DNA from: Herpetosiphon gulosus
GTDB taxonomy: Bacteria > Chloroflexota > Chloroflexia > Chloroflexales > Herpetosiphonaceae
Length of the DNA stretch: 63,612 nt
Direction of reading: 5' to 3'
Assembly (NCBI RefSeq): GCF_039545135.1
Contig: NZ_BAABRU010000023.1
Span: 1-63,612, forward strand
Shown: positions 42,751 through 52,086 of the stretch, piece by piece
Layout of the letters: each line of letters opens with the position of its first letter
How positions within the stretch are numbered: position 1 is the first letter of the stretch
The notes under the pieces: model-generated
Database searches by the model: none
Seen by the model: the letters and a program-made list of their open reading frames with translations, nothing else
Told to the model about the DNA's origin: nothing
Position numbers and translations under genes: made by a program

Positions 42751-45201
42751 ATGGCGCAAGCAAACAAGCCCAAACCAACAATTGCCTGGAGTTTGATCGG
42801 CGGACTGGCACTAGGCCCAATTCTGCTGATTATCCTGCGGCTGTTTCCTGCGCTCGATCTGCGAATTCAATCGCCAGCTGGCCATTTTTGGATCGTTACC
42901 AGCGCTTTGTTGGTTGGCCTCTTGATGATTGGCTTGGTGATTCGCGCGGCCTTGGTGCGGCGCGATGGCCGAGCGTTAATGCTTGGCTTCGGCTTTTTAG
43001 CCATGTCGCTGATGTTTCTGATTCATGCGATCGCCACGCCTGGGGTGATGTTTGAAAATACCTCAGTCGCAACCCAGTGGTCAACCCCATTAGCGCTGTT
43101 GGTGGCGGCCATTATTTTTGCCTTGAGCATGAGCCAGCACCTTGCCGAGGGTTTGATTCGTTGGTGGGGGCGTTGGTTGATCGTTGGTAGCGGTTTGTGG
43201 TTAGCCTATGCTGGATTGATGCTAATCTATATTCCCAATACGGTTATGCCAGCAATTCAAGCCCCAATGCCCCAAACTAGTCAGGTCAGCCAACAAGGCT
43301 ACGACGAATATGGCGATGAGTATGGATATGGCACTGAAGCTGATCCTACGCCAGCCGCAACCATTCAGCCAACCCAAAGCAGCCAATCAAATAACGATGA
43401 GTATGGCGATAAATACGATTATGGCTATGGCGATGATGATGACTATGGCAGTGTTGCCGCGCCGCTAGCAACAGCCCAACCAACAAGCACCACCAGTCCG
43501 CATTCATTACACAGCCAAATGCGTAGTTTGGCCCCAACGATCTTTCCTTTTATGGTTTGGCTAACCGTAGCACTCTTTGGCTGGACGGCTTGGTTTTATG
43601 GTAAGCAATGGCGTGAAACGCCCACTCTGCCCCTAGCAACCTTTGTAATTGCGGCAATTCTCTTGGCTGAAACAGCCTTGGCCGCCTTGTATGGCGAGCT
43701 TTGGCAGCTTTCGTTTTGGAGCTATCACGTCTTGTTGTTAGCGGCGATTGGCATAATTACTTATGGCGTGATTCGCGGGGTTGAACGAACTGGCTCGTTG
43801 ACCAGTGCGGTTGAGGGCTTGTTGCTGAATAGTACGCTACAACGTCAACAAGCGGGCTTTCAAAATGCCATGAGCCAGCTGTTGAATGCCTTTGAAGCAG
43901 GCGACCGCACAGCGAGCCACCATTTGCGCCGCGAGCTGAGCCAACGCTTTGCGCTCGCCGAAGATCAGCTTGATATATTGCAGCATGCCGTGGGCTTGGT
44001 GGAGCAGGATCGTGAGCAAGGCCGCCGTTTGCAAGCCTTGGTCGATATTAGCCACACCGTCACACTCGAACTCGAAGCCGATGCCTTGATTAGTCGCGTT
44101 ATCGCCAGCTTAGCGCATATGTTGCAACCAGCCTTGGCCGCAGTTGGCTTGCTTGAGGCTGAGCAGTTGCAAATTCAGGCTCAACATTATTTAATCAAAG
44201 GCGAGCCATCGCACCAAAGCCTGAGCCTGCCGCTCAGCGCCTTCCCAATGGAATGGCTGACCGTTACCGATTTGCCCTATATCAGCGCTCTAACAGGGCC
44301 GCTCAAGCCTTTGGCGGTCAATCTACAACCTGCCTACCTGATTCCATTGCAACACCATACCCAGTTAATTGGGATTTTATTTCTACAATTGAATGCCGAT
44401 CAAACCATCGATGCCCGCAGCGAGGGCGTGTTGCAATCGGTCGCAGCGCATCTCGCCACAGGCATCACCAATAGTCGTTTGTATAGTGCCCTGCAAACTG
44501 AGCACCAACAATTGCAACGCAGCGAGCAATTGCGCGAACAGATGAATCAGATGGTGGTGCACGATCTCAAAAATCCGCTGACCGTGATCATCAATTATCT
44601 TGATTTGTTGCGTCGCCAAGCATTGCCTGAGAGCCAACGCGAGTTAGTCGAAGGTGCTCGCCGTTCATCGCGCACGTTGGTCGGCTTAGTTTCCGATTTG
44701 TTGGATACAGCACGCTTGCAGGAAGGCCACATGAGCATCAACCGTGAGCATGTGCCAATCGCTCCGCTCTTGCATAATGTGGCCAATGAGTTGCGTTCGT
44801 GGGCTGAGCAAGAGGCCAAAATTATCTCGATTCAGGCCGACCCTGAGTTGTATGCGACGATCGATGGCGATTTGATGCGGCGGGTGTTGAGCAATTTACT
44901 GTCAAATGCAATCAAGCATACGCCCATCAAAACGGAAATTAAACTAATTGCCCATCAAGCCAAAAGCCAAATTACCTTCCAAGTGGCCGATAACGGCCCA
45001 GGCATCCCCGAAGCCTTGCAAGCATCGTTATTTGATCGCTTTACGATTTTGAATGAGCATAATCATACCCGCCAACGTAGCACGGGCTTGGGCCTGTATT
45101 TTTGCAAATTAGCGGTCGAAGCTCACGAAGGGGAAATTGGCGTGGTCAGTAATCCAACAGCAGGTACAATTTTTACGATCACCATGCCACATCATAATTA
45201 A
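42751..45201 (+). CDS. Membrane sensor histidine kinase with GAF domain
   Basis: In this 816-residue protein the N-terminal third has several transmembrane helices, interrupted by an extracytoplasmic loop rich in Tyr, Gly, Asp and Glu (about residues 185-245; 'YDEYGDEYGYGTEADP', 'YDYGYGDDDDYG'). A GAF-like domain follows (about 440-585), then HisKA with H604 in 'VVHDLKNPLTVIINYL' and a HATPase_c domain with 'NLLSNAIKHTP', 'DNGPGIPEAL' and 'STGLGLYFCK'. It should autophosphorylate and pass phosphate to a receiver; two orphan receivers occur in this window but are distant. TATAAT at 42716-42721 may be its -10. Its stop overlaps the convergent gene by 4 bp. Confidence 0.92.
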   Translation: MAQANKPKPTIAWSLIGGLALGPILLIILRLFPALDLRIQSPAGHFWIVTSALLVGLLMIGLVIRAALVRRDGRALMLGFGFLAMSLMFLIHAIATPGVMFENTSVATQWSTPLALLVAAIIFALSMSQHLAEGLIRWWGRWLIVGSGLWLAYAGLMLIYIPNTVMPAIQAPMPQTSQVSQQGYDEYGDEYGYGTEADPTPAATIQPTQSSQSNNDEYGDKYDYGYGDDDDYGSVAAPLATAQPTSTTSPHSLHSQMRSLAPTIFPFMVWLTVALFGWTAWFYGKQWRETPTLPLATFVIAAILLAETALAALYGELWQLSFWSYHVLLLAAIGIITYGVIRGVERTGSLTSAVEGLLLNSTLQRQQAGFQNAMSQLLNAFEAGDRTASHHLRRELSQRFALAEDQLDILQHAVGLVEQDREQGRRLQALVDISHTVTLELEADALISRVIASLAHMLQPALAAVGLLEAEQLQIQAQHYLIKGEPSHQSLSLPLSAFPMEWLTVTDLPYISALTGPLKPLAVNLQPAYLIPLQHHTQLIGILFLQLNADQTIDARSEGVLQSVAAHLATGITNSRLYSALQTEHQQLQRSEQLREQMNQMVVHDLKNPLTVIINYLDLLRRQALPESQRELVEGARRSSRTLVGLVSDLLDTARLQEGHMSINREHVPIAPLLHNVANELRSWAEQEAKIISIQADPELYATIDGDLMRRVLSNLLSNAIKHTPIKTEIKLIAHQAKSQITFQVADNGPGIPEALQASLFDRFTILNEHNHTRQRSTGLGLYFCKLAVEAHEGEIGVVSNPTAGTIFTITMPHHN

Positions 45202-48200
45202 GCGCTAGCAACTTTGAGCGCCACCAGGGTAATGTCGTCGTGCTGTGGGTGATCGCCGATAAATAGATTAATTTCGTTGATCACCAAATCCACCCATTCA
45301 GCGCTGGTCAGGCTATGGTCTTGTTCGCGCAGCAAGCTCTCGAAGCGATCGAAGCCCCACATCTCGCCGCTGGTATTCTTCGATTCAACCACGCCATCGG
45401 TGTAGAACAGCACCATATCGTTGGGTTCAAGCTGATAGCTGGCCGTTTCATAGGGTGTGTTGGCCATAATGCCCAGCGGAAAGTGCGGGCCAGGCGCGGT
45501 CATATACTCCAAATCACCATTAGCGCGGCGAATAATTGGATCGAGTTGGCCAGCATTCGCCAAGGCCAAACTATAATCAACTGTATCAAAGGTCGCATAG
45601 GCCAAGGCCACAAAGGTATGCCGTGGAATATCCATGGTTACCCAGCGATTGGTTTCCTGCATCACGATTTGCGGTATCTCGTGATCCCACGCTTCCGAGC
45701 GCACAATCGAACGCGCTACCGCCATCAACATTGCCCCAGGAATGCTCTTGCCCGAAGCATCGCCGACCATCAAAGCCCAGCGACCATCACGCAACTCGGT
45801 TACCTCGTAGAAATCGCCGCCTGTTTCGCGGGCTGGCAAACACAAGGCCGCCAACTCCACACCTTGGGCCACTGGCAAACTACGTGGAAATAAGTTGCTC
45901 TGGATTTGGCGGGCAATTTCCAATTCTTGCTCAACCCGAGTGACTGATTCTTGGTAGAGCCGCGCATGCTCAAGCGCGGTTGCTGCTTGGTTGGCAAAGG
46001 TCATGGCCAAATCAGTATCGCTCTGGGTAAAAGCGTTGGGCTGCAACGAATTAATATTCAGTACCCCCAGTACCACGCCCTTGCTGATCAACGGCACGCC
46101 AATCCACGAACGCACCACACTCGGCATCGGCGAGCGCGTCCACTGCGGATCGCTGGCGGTATCGGGAACCACCAAGGGCTGACCGCTCAACATCACGCGG
46201 CCCGCGCCACTGGTCTGGTCAAGCGGGAAGGTCAATTCGCGCCATTCGACCGCCAATTGCTCATCTTGGGCTTGGCGTGCAACAATTCGCAGCAAATTAT
46301 TTGATGGTAGCATGACCGAAGTTGAGTCGAAGGTGATCACTTTGCGCAATTCACGCAAAATCAAATCGAGCACTTCATCGGGATTGAAGGTGGTGTTGAG
46401 CACGCGGGCAATTTCGCGCATGGTTTCGGCAGTGCGGTGGGCGGTTTGTTCAGCCGCATACAAGCGGGCATTACGCACACTCAGAGCTAGCTGGCGACCC
46501 ACATTAAACAAAAATTGCTCATCGCTTGGGCCAAAGGCCGCTGGTCGCGTTGCCCGTACTGCCAGTACACCCAACGGCTGATCCGAGGCGATCAGCGGGA
46601 CGCTCAGCCACGAGTGCATAAAGCCAGAATTGGTTGGAATCGGCGGCTCCAGCAAATCGGGATAGAGCGCCCAATCGCGATAAATATCGTTCATGCGTAG
46701 CGGTTTGACATGCAAATAGGTCCAGCGAGTTAGCGAGCCTTCGGGCAAAGGATGGCCAATCACTGCCGTTTCAACTTCCTTGCCCTCTTCCAACACAACT
46801 GCCGTTTCAACCCGATCAGCGTTGCCAATCACCACTTGAAAGGCATCGGCATTCAGAAAACTACGCAAGACCAAATCCATCGAGCGCAGCATTTCATACA
46901 AATCAAGGGTCGAAGTAACCAATTGAGTGATCCCTTGTTGAGCATCAAGCTCAGCCAATTGGCGCTCACGTTGGGCAAATGAACGGGCATTTTGAATTGC
47001 CAAGCCCAATTGATGCGCCACTTGCAGCATAAATTGCTCATCGCTCTCGCTGAAATGGCTGGCATTCATCGATTGGGTGGTGATCGCGCCCAAGACCTCG
47101 CCACGGTGGTTGATCAAGGGTGTACCAAGCCACGACAAGGCGACTTCATCGTTGACCTGCACCGTTTTCAACTCGGGATACAGTTTGGGAATATCGGTAA
47201 TCGTGTTGTTAAAACGCAGCGCTTTACCATTGCGCAAAATCCAGGCGGTCGGCGTATTGAGCGGCAGCGATGTGCCGATCATCGAGCCATAATCGAGCAA
47301 CTCGCCACGTTCAACCACACATAAATCTTCGATCACATAGGTTTGTGGATTATTTAATAAGATATAAAAGCCATCGATTTTAAGAAACGAAGTCAATAAT
47401 GGATTCAAACCACGAAACATTTCGTGAATATCCATGGTGCGATTGAGCAATTCGCCAACCAATTTCAAAGTATTGAGTTCGGCCAATTGGCGTTCACGTT
47501 GGGCAAAAAGCCGGGCATTTTGAATTGCCAAGGTCAGTTGTTGGCCGACCTGGGCCATAAATTGCTCATCGCGATTGCTAAACACATTGGCTTGAAAACT
47601 TTGAATCGCAATTAGCCCGATTACATTGGTGGTTTGATCGTTGAGCGGCACGCCCAGCCAAGCCTTCGTCCGATCCGACGAAATGCGCACTTCGTTATCT
47701 TCAGGGGCAACGTCAGTCGAGGTTTCTTGCGAAATATCACCAAACCGCAATGGTTTACGGGTGTGCAACACTTCCCAAGTTGGCGTGTGCTCAGGCGGAA
47801 TCAGGCCGATCATCCAACGAAAATCGCCCTCACCCTCGCGATTCAAGGCATAAACTGCCTCGACCATGTGGCTTTGAGGATGATTGAGCATCACAAAAAA
47901 GCCATCAATATGCAAAAATTCAGTGAGCACTGCATCAATTGCCCGTAGCATGGCCTCAATTTCGAGGGTTGAACTGAGCAAACTACTGATGCGTTGCAAA
48001 GCATTCAGTTCAGCCAATTGGCGTTCGCGCTGCTGATACAACTGCACATTCAAGACATGCAAGCTAACTTGGCTAGCAACCGATTGCATAAAAAAGCGAT
48101 CGCGATCGCTGAAGGCATAAGGGCGATAATTTTGAATGGCAATCACACCCAAAGGCCGACGATTGGCATCGAGCATTGGCACGCCCAGCCAACTTTCCGA

Positions 48201-49640
48201 GGGTGAGCCTTTGACCGTGCGCCGAATGATTGTTGGATAATGGCGAATATCGCGTGAAACATGGCGTAAAAACAATGGTTCACATTTGCTTAGCACCCAA
48301 TCAGTAAACGAACCTTTGCGCGGCATCGACTCTTCGCTCAGGTAAGTCGCCTCATTCTCATCCTCAATCGCAATGCTATCAGTCAATAATTGGCGTTCAG
48401 GGTCGTAAATCGCCATATAAAACACATCAACTGGCAAGAACGAACGAATTGCATCATTTAATTGGTGCAGCAAGGTCGAGAGGTTGAGCGCCCGAACTGT
48501 TGCCGTGCTGATCGCGCTCAAGGCCTCTAGCTCAGCAATTTGGCGACGTTGTTGAGCCAAAATATTGCCATGTTCCAAGGCCAAGGCCAATTGATTGCTG
48601 ACCACTTGCAACAGCTCAACTTCTTCAGTTTTGAAGGCGCGTTGCTCAGTTTGGCCAACCATCAAGACACCAATTACGGTTTCATGGCGGCGCAAAGGGA
48701 TGGCGAGGGTTGTGCCGAGATGGCTGAGTTGGGCCATTTGCCAATATTTGGAGTGGGTGTGATTATCGACAATTGCCGAATTGCTACTAATCGCAATCCC
48801 AAAAATCGAATCAAGCGGCGCGAATGCTTCCGGCAAGCTCCCATTTTGCATGCCCCGTTGCACGATCGGCTGAAGCTCACTGCCATTCAGCGAACAAACC
48901 ACGCCGGCATTGAGATGCATCAACTCCAGCATAAAATCGAGTGCCAAGCCAAACATCTCAGTTAATGGCAATTGTTGGGTTAGCATTGCCGCAATATCGC
49001 TGATCACAAATAAATCGGCGTTGCGTAGCTCGATTTGGTGCTCCAACGAGCCAGTTAATTCAGCTTGGCGATGCGAGAGTAGGGCATTTTCTAGTGCTAC
49101 GGCCATCGAATTAGCAATCCGCGTCAGCAGATCAAGATCTGTCTCATCGAATGCACCGACGGTGTAGCTTTGCAGTGAAATCACGCCCAAAGCCGAGGTA
49201 CCAATAACTAATGGTACGCCCATCCAGCCGCGTGAAAGCTTATCACTGCCAAATTGCAAAAGGCGGGGTAAGCCAATCGTCTCACGTTCGATCGCCAAAT
49301 CGCGAAACAGCAAGGGCTGACGTTGGCGAATCAGATAGCCAGTCAGCGGGCCAATTGGATCATGTTCGCTAAATTCAATCACGCCCTCATCGGCCAACAT
49401 CGCGATGCGATAAGCGCTATCGTCGTATTGGTCGGAGAGGGCAATAAAACAGGCATCAAAATTCCAAACCGTCTGCAATTCTTGATAAATCGTGCGCAAC
49501 AACTCGAACGAATCCTGCTGCCCACGACAAGCTAGCCCAATGCGATAGAGCGCATCGAGAGCACGTTGGGTTTGATGGCGTTCAGCCTCAAGGGCTTCCA
49601 CCCGATTTTTCAGCGTGGGTTTACGAGTACGTTGGGTCAT
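45198..49640 (-). CDS. Seven-GAF SpoIIE-type serine phosphatase
   Basis: This 1480-residue cytoplasmic protein, preceded by a short coiled segment, has about seven consecutive GAF-like units. Each starts with a phrase such as 'FLHIDGFFVMLNHP', 'FLKIDGFYILLNNP', 'FLNADAFQVVIGN' or 'VITFDSTSVML' and ends with 'FAQRERQLAELNAL'-type linkers. A PP2C/SpoIIE phosphatase follows ('QIQSNLFPRSLPV', 'GGDFYEV', 'MVGDASGKSIPGAMLMA', 'FYTDGVVESKN', 'DDITLVALKV') with the metal-binding Asp residues present. Such proteins dephosphorylate anti-sigma antagonists in partner-switching pathways. Several central GAF units are so similar that recent internal duplication is likely. It is tail to tail with the histidine kinase. 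Confidence 0.93.
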   Translation of the reverse strand: MTQRTRKPTLKNRVEALEAERHQTQRALDALYRIGLACRGQQDSFELLRTIYQELQTVWNFDACFIALSDQYDDSAYRIAMLADEGVIEFSEHDPIGPLTGYLIRQRQPLLFRDLAIERETIGLPRLLQFGSDKLSRGWMGVPLVIGTSALGVISLQSYTVGAFDETDLDLLTRIANSMAVALENALLSHRQAELTGSLEHQIELRNADLFVISDIAAMLTQQLPLTEMFGLALDFMLELMHLNAGVVCSLNGSELQPIVQRGMQNGSLPEAFAPLDSIFGIAISSNSAIVDNHTHSKYWQMAQLSHLGTTLAIPLRRHETVIGVLMVGQTEQRAFKTEEVELLQVVSNQLALALEHGNILAQQRRQIAELEALSAISTATVRALNLSTLLHQLNDAIRSFLPVDVFYMAIYDPERQLLTDSIAIEDENEATYLSEESMPRKGSFTDWVLSKCEPLFLRHVSRDIRHYPTIIRRTVKGSPSESWLGVPMLDANRRPLGVIAIQNYRPYAFSDRDRFFMQSVASQVSLHVLNVQLYQQRERQLAELNALQRISSLLSSTLEIEAMLRAIDAVLTEFLHIDGFFVMLNHPQSHMVEAVYALNREGEGDFRWMIGLIPPEHTPTWEVLHTRKPLRFGDISQETSTDVAPEDNEVRISSDRTKAWLGVPLNDQTTNVIGLIAIQSFQANVFSNRDEQFMAQVGQQLTLAIQNARLFAQRERQLAELNTLKLVGELLNRTMDIHEMFRGLNPLLTSFLKIDGFYILLNNPQTYVIEDLCVVERGELLDYGSMIGTSLPLNTPTAWILRNGKALRFNNTITDIPKLYPELKTVQVNDEVALSWLGTPLINHRGEVLGAITTQSMNASHFSESDEQFMLQVAHQLGLAIQNARSFAQRERQLAELDAQQGITQLVTSTLDLYEMLRSMDLVLRSFLNADAFQVVIGNADRVETAVVLEEGKEVETAVIGHPLPEGSLTRWTYLHVKPLRMNDIYRDWALYPDLLEPPIPTNSGFMHSWLSVPLIASDQPLGVLAVRATRPAAFGPSDEQFLFNVGRQLALSVRNARLYAAEQTAHRTAETMREIARVLNTTFNPDEVLDLILRELRKVITFDSTSVMLPSNNLLRIVARQAQDEQLAVEWRELTFPLDQTSGAGRVMLSGQPLVVPDTASDPQWTRSPMPSVVRSWIGVPLISKGVVLGVLNINSLQPNAFTQSDTDLAMTFANQAATALEHARLYQESVTRVEQELEIARQIQSNLFPRSLPVAQGVELAALCLPARETGGDFYEVTELRDGRWALMVGDASGKSIPGAMLMAVARSIVRSEAWDHEIPQIVMQETNRWVTMDIPRHTFVALAYATFDTVDYSLALANAGQLDPIIRRANGDLEYMTAPGPHFPLGIMANTPYETASYQLEPNDMVLFYTDGVVESKNTSGEMWGFDRFESLLREQDHSLTSAEWVDLVINEINLFIGDHPQHDDITLVALKVASA

Positions 49641-49766
49641 AGCGGAACCGCAGCAGTTTTATCAGCGCAAACATAGCACAAAATAGCATGCAGATCAACC
49701 GATGCCAATAGCAAAGCTAGTACCAACAGCCTAATCTGCTTGGGGTCACATGGGCTAACTCCATGG

Positions 49767-50450
49767 TTAACCATTGCTGATTGTAGGCTCAGCCTTTGGA
49801 TTACCACCACGAGCACGCCGTACCGCCAACAAATCCGCTACGTGCTCAGGAGCCAAGGGTTGCAAGCGGCCCATGCTCAAGGCGGTCGAAATAATTGTGG
49901 CAGCTTGTTCGACCTGCTCAGTCCGATGAAAAGCTTTGGTCAGGCTACTAGCAACGGTCAACGAACCATGGTGGTCTAACACCACAGCATCATGATCACA
50001 AATAAACGGCTTGATTGCCTCGCCCAGCGCTGCCGTACCAGTACGAGCATAGGGCACGGTTGGAATTTTGCCCAGCGTCAGAATAATATCCTCTAAAAGT
50101 GGCTGGGTCAGCTCGATGCCAACAATACTACAGGCAATCGTTCGTGGTGGGTGAGCATGGACACAAGCACGCACATCGGGTCGCACCGCATAAACTGCCA
50201 AGTGTATCAACAATTCACTCGAAGGTAAGGGGGTCTGTGGGTCAAGCGGGACTCCCTGACGATCAACGATAATTAAATCGTCGGGCTGAAGCATGCCTTT
50301 GCAATAGCCTGTGGGGGTGGTCAAAATCCGTTGCTCATCAAGCAAAACCGAAAAATTGCCACTATATGAAGGAGTCCAGCCGCGTTCATAGAGCCAGCGG
50401 CCAATTTGCACCATCTCATGGCGAGATTGCAACTCATAATCAGAATTCAT
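49767..50450 (-). CDS. Class II aldolase/adducin family protein
   Basis: This 227-residue protein has the zinc-aldolase fold: 'YSGNFSVLLDEQRILTTPTGYCKGML', the catalytic Glu in 'LPSSELLIHLAVY', zinc ligands in 'CVHAHPPRT' and a third His in 'VVLDHHGSLTVA'. The family includes L-fuculose-1-phosphate aldolase and methylthioribulose-1-phosphate dehydratase, and sequence alone does not decide between them. It is a single gene, divergent from the V4R-like gene at 50645. Confidence 0.9.
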   Translation of the reverse strand: MNSDYELQSRHEMVQIGRWLYERGWTPSYSGNFSVLLDEQRILTTPTGYCKGMLQPDDLIIVDRQGVPLDPQTPLPSSELLIHLAVYAVRPDVRACVHAHPPRTIACSIVGIELTQPLLEDIILTLGKIPTVPYARTGTAALGEAIKPFICDHDAVVLDHHGSLTVASSLTKAFHRTEQVEQAATIISTALSMGRLQPLAPEHVADLLAVRRARGGNPKAEPTISNG

Positions 50451-50644
50451 GGGAAAAATCCCCCCAAAGGTGGACTAAAACGGCCTATATCCCCTGATAT
50501 AACACCTAAAAGCTCACCCGTACTAGCAAAAAAATAGGAAAACATAACTAATAAATGCCTAAAATTCAGTTCAGGAAATGCTGCAAGAACGCGTATAATG
50601 GCAATGTTCAGGCTCTCACCCCCATTGCAACTGAAAGGCACCCT

Positions 50645-51208
50645 ATGTATCGTTTTGAACGACACACACCATTTGACCTGACTGTGTATGCTGATCCTGG
50701 TCAAGATCGGAGTGGCCCGCCATTAACGCAAGGTGGTATTTTCTTATTAATTTCAACAACCGCCTCCGAACACTGTTCACCAGAGATGCTTGATGTCTTG
50801 GATGAGATTGATCCTGAGGCATGGTATCATGGCCAACTATTAGAAACCATGCTTAACAGCTTCGAAGATCAAGACCCAGCCTTGGTGATCGATGTTGGCA
50901 AGAACATTTATTATTCAATGGAAACCCAATTTCGAGCAGTTGGAATTCAAAAGCCCGAAGATGTGATTACAACCATTCCGATGATGTGGGTGTATGCGAC
51001 CCGTGGCGATGGTGGCGAATGGCGCACCCGTATGACTGGCGACAAAACCGCAATCATTGAAATGGAACAACCCTACAATTGTATGTTTGAACAAGGGGCA
51101 ATGCAAGGAGCGCTGGAGTGCTTCGATGCCCGTGATGTTCAAATGAACCATTCTAAGTGTATCCGCAATGGCGATGCCTTCTGCGAGTTACATGTTTCTT
51201 GGAAATAA
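50645..51208 (+). CDS. Sensor-like protein with V4R-type C-terminus
   Basis: This 187-residue protein starts 'MYRFERHTPFDLTVYADPG'. The middle, 'IDPEAWYHGQLLETMLNSF', resembles the 'EWYP' helix region of small myxobacterial and chloroflexal sensor-like proteins. The end, 'HSKCIRNGDAFCELHVSWK', has the two-Cys 'C-x5-D-x-x-C' tail of V4R-like domains, which can bind small hydrocarbons or metals. The ATG at 50645 has AAAGG upstream. It is 5 nt from the next gene (an RsbR-like STAS protein), so the pair probably forms one signalling module. The ligand is unknown. Confidence 0.7.
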   Translation: MYRFERHTPFDLTVYADPGQDRSGPPLTQGGIFLLISTTASEHCSPEMLDVLDEIDPEAWYHGQLLETMLNSFEDQDPALVIDVGKNIYYSMETQFRAVGIQKPEDVITTIPMMWVYATRGDGGEWRTRMTGDKTAIIEMEQPYNCMFEQGAMQGALECFDARDVQMNHSKCIRNGDAFCELHVSWK

Positions 51209-51213
51209 ACCCT

Positions 51214-51909
51214 ATGGATCAACCAGAGCGCCCAGAGCAACCAACACCTCCAGCATCGACCAACCAATCACGACTTTCACGTGAAGATCGGGCGCTAATT
51301 CGCACGATTGGCAGTACGTTGCGTAAAGTTATTCAAGGCGAGGCTGCTGAACACCTTGTACTTGATCGTCGCGATGAACTCGGGATTTTGGCCAATATGG
51401 TCAATCGGGTTAGCAAAGAGCTAGCGCTCTCCCGCGAACAGGATCAAAAGCACCTGGCAGAGCTTGAAGCTCGGCTAGCCGAGTTGAAGGCAGCCCGCGA
51501 AACCGAAGAACGACTGCTGTATACGATCGATGAAATTTCAACCCCGATTCTTAATATTTTTACCAACGTGGTGTTGATGCCATTGATCGGTGCTATCGAT
51601 AGCAACCGTGCTCAACGCATGATTGCGCTCTTGTTGGAGCACGTCGTGCGTACGCGAGCGAGTGTCGTGATTTTGGATATTACGGCGGTTTCATTAATTG
51701 ATACCCAAGTGGCCAATGTGCTGATTCGGGCGGCGCAATCGTGTAATTTGCTTGGTGCTGGCGTTATTTTATGTGGCATGACCCCTGATGTTGCCCAAGT
51801 TGTGGTAAGCCTTGGGATTGATCTTTCGATTTTTCAAACCACCAGCGATTTACAAGAAGCACTCTCGACAGCCCTGCGTACCCTCAAGTACCGTATTCAG
51901 CCTATGTAA
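51214..51909 (+). CDS. RsbR-like STAS-domain protein
   Basis: In this 231-residue protein the N-terminal half is helical and charged (about 20-105, HAMP/coiled-coil-like). The C-terminal half is a STAS domain with the RsbR hallmarks 'VVILDITAVSLIDTQVANVLI' (in part) and 'GMTPDVAQVVVSLGID'. The Thr in 'LIDTQ' is the position phosphorylated by RsbT-type kinases. This class forms stressosome-like complexes. The ATG at 51214 is 5 nt after the upstream stop. No rsbS or rsbT gene is visible next to it. It may connect with the SpoIIE phosphatase at 45198, by analogy only. Confidence 0.88.
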   Translation: MDQPERPEQPTPPASTNQSRLSREDRALIRTIGSTLRKVIQGEAAEHLVLDRRDELGILANMVNRVSKELALSREQDQKHLAELEARLAELKAARETEERLLYTIDEISTPILNIFTNVVLMPLIGAIDSNRAQRMIALLLEHVVRTRASVVILDITAVSLIDTQVANVLIRAAQSCNLLGAGVILCGMTPDVAQVVVSLGIDLSIFQTTSDLQEALSTALRTLKYRIQPM

Positions 51910-52086
51910 AGCATAGACTATTGGCCTATTGAGCCTAGTACTGACATCTAATACAGTATATGCAGTCAGGACAGATGCAAAAGCTGACTCGCAGATTCAC
52001 ACTTGACACCTCATTCCAGCCCTACGTCATAGCTAATAGGTGGTGAATTTGCGGTCAGTCTTTTTTAACCGAAAACGAGGGACGTT

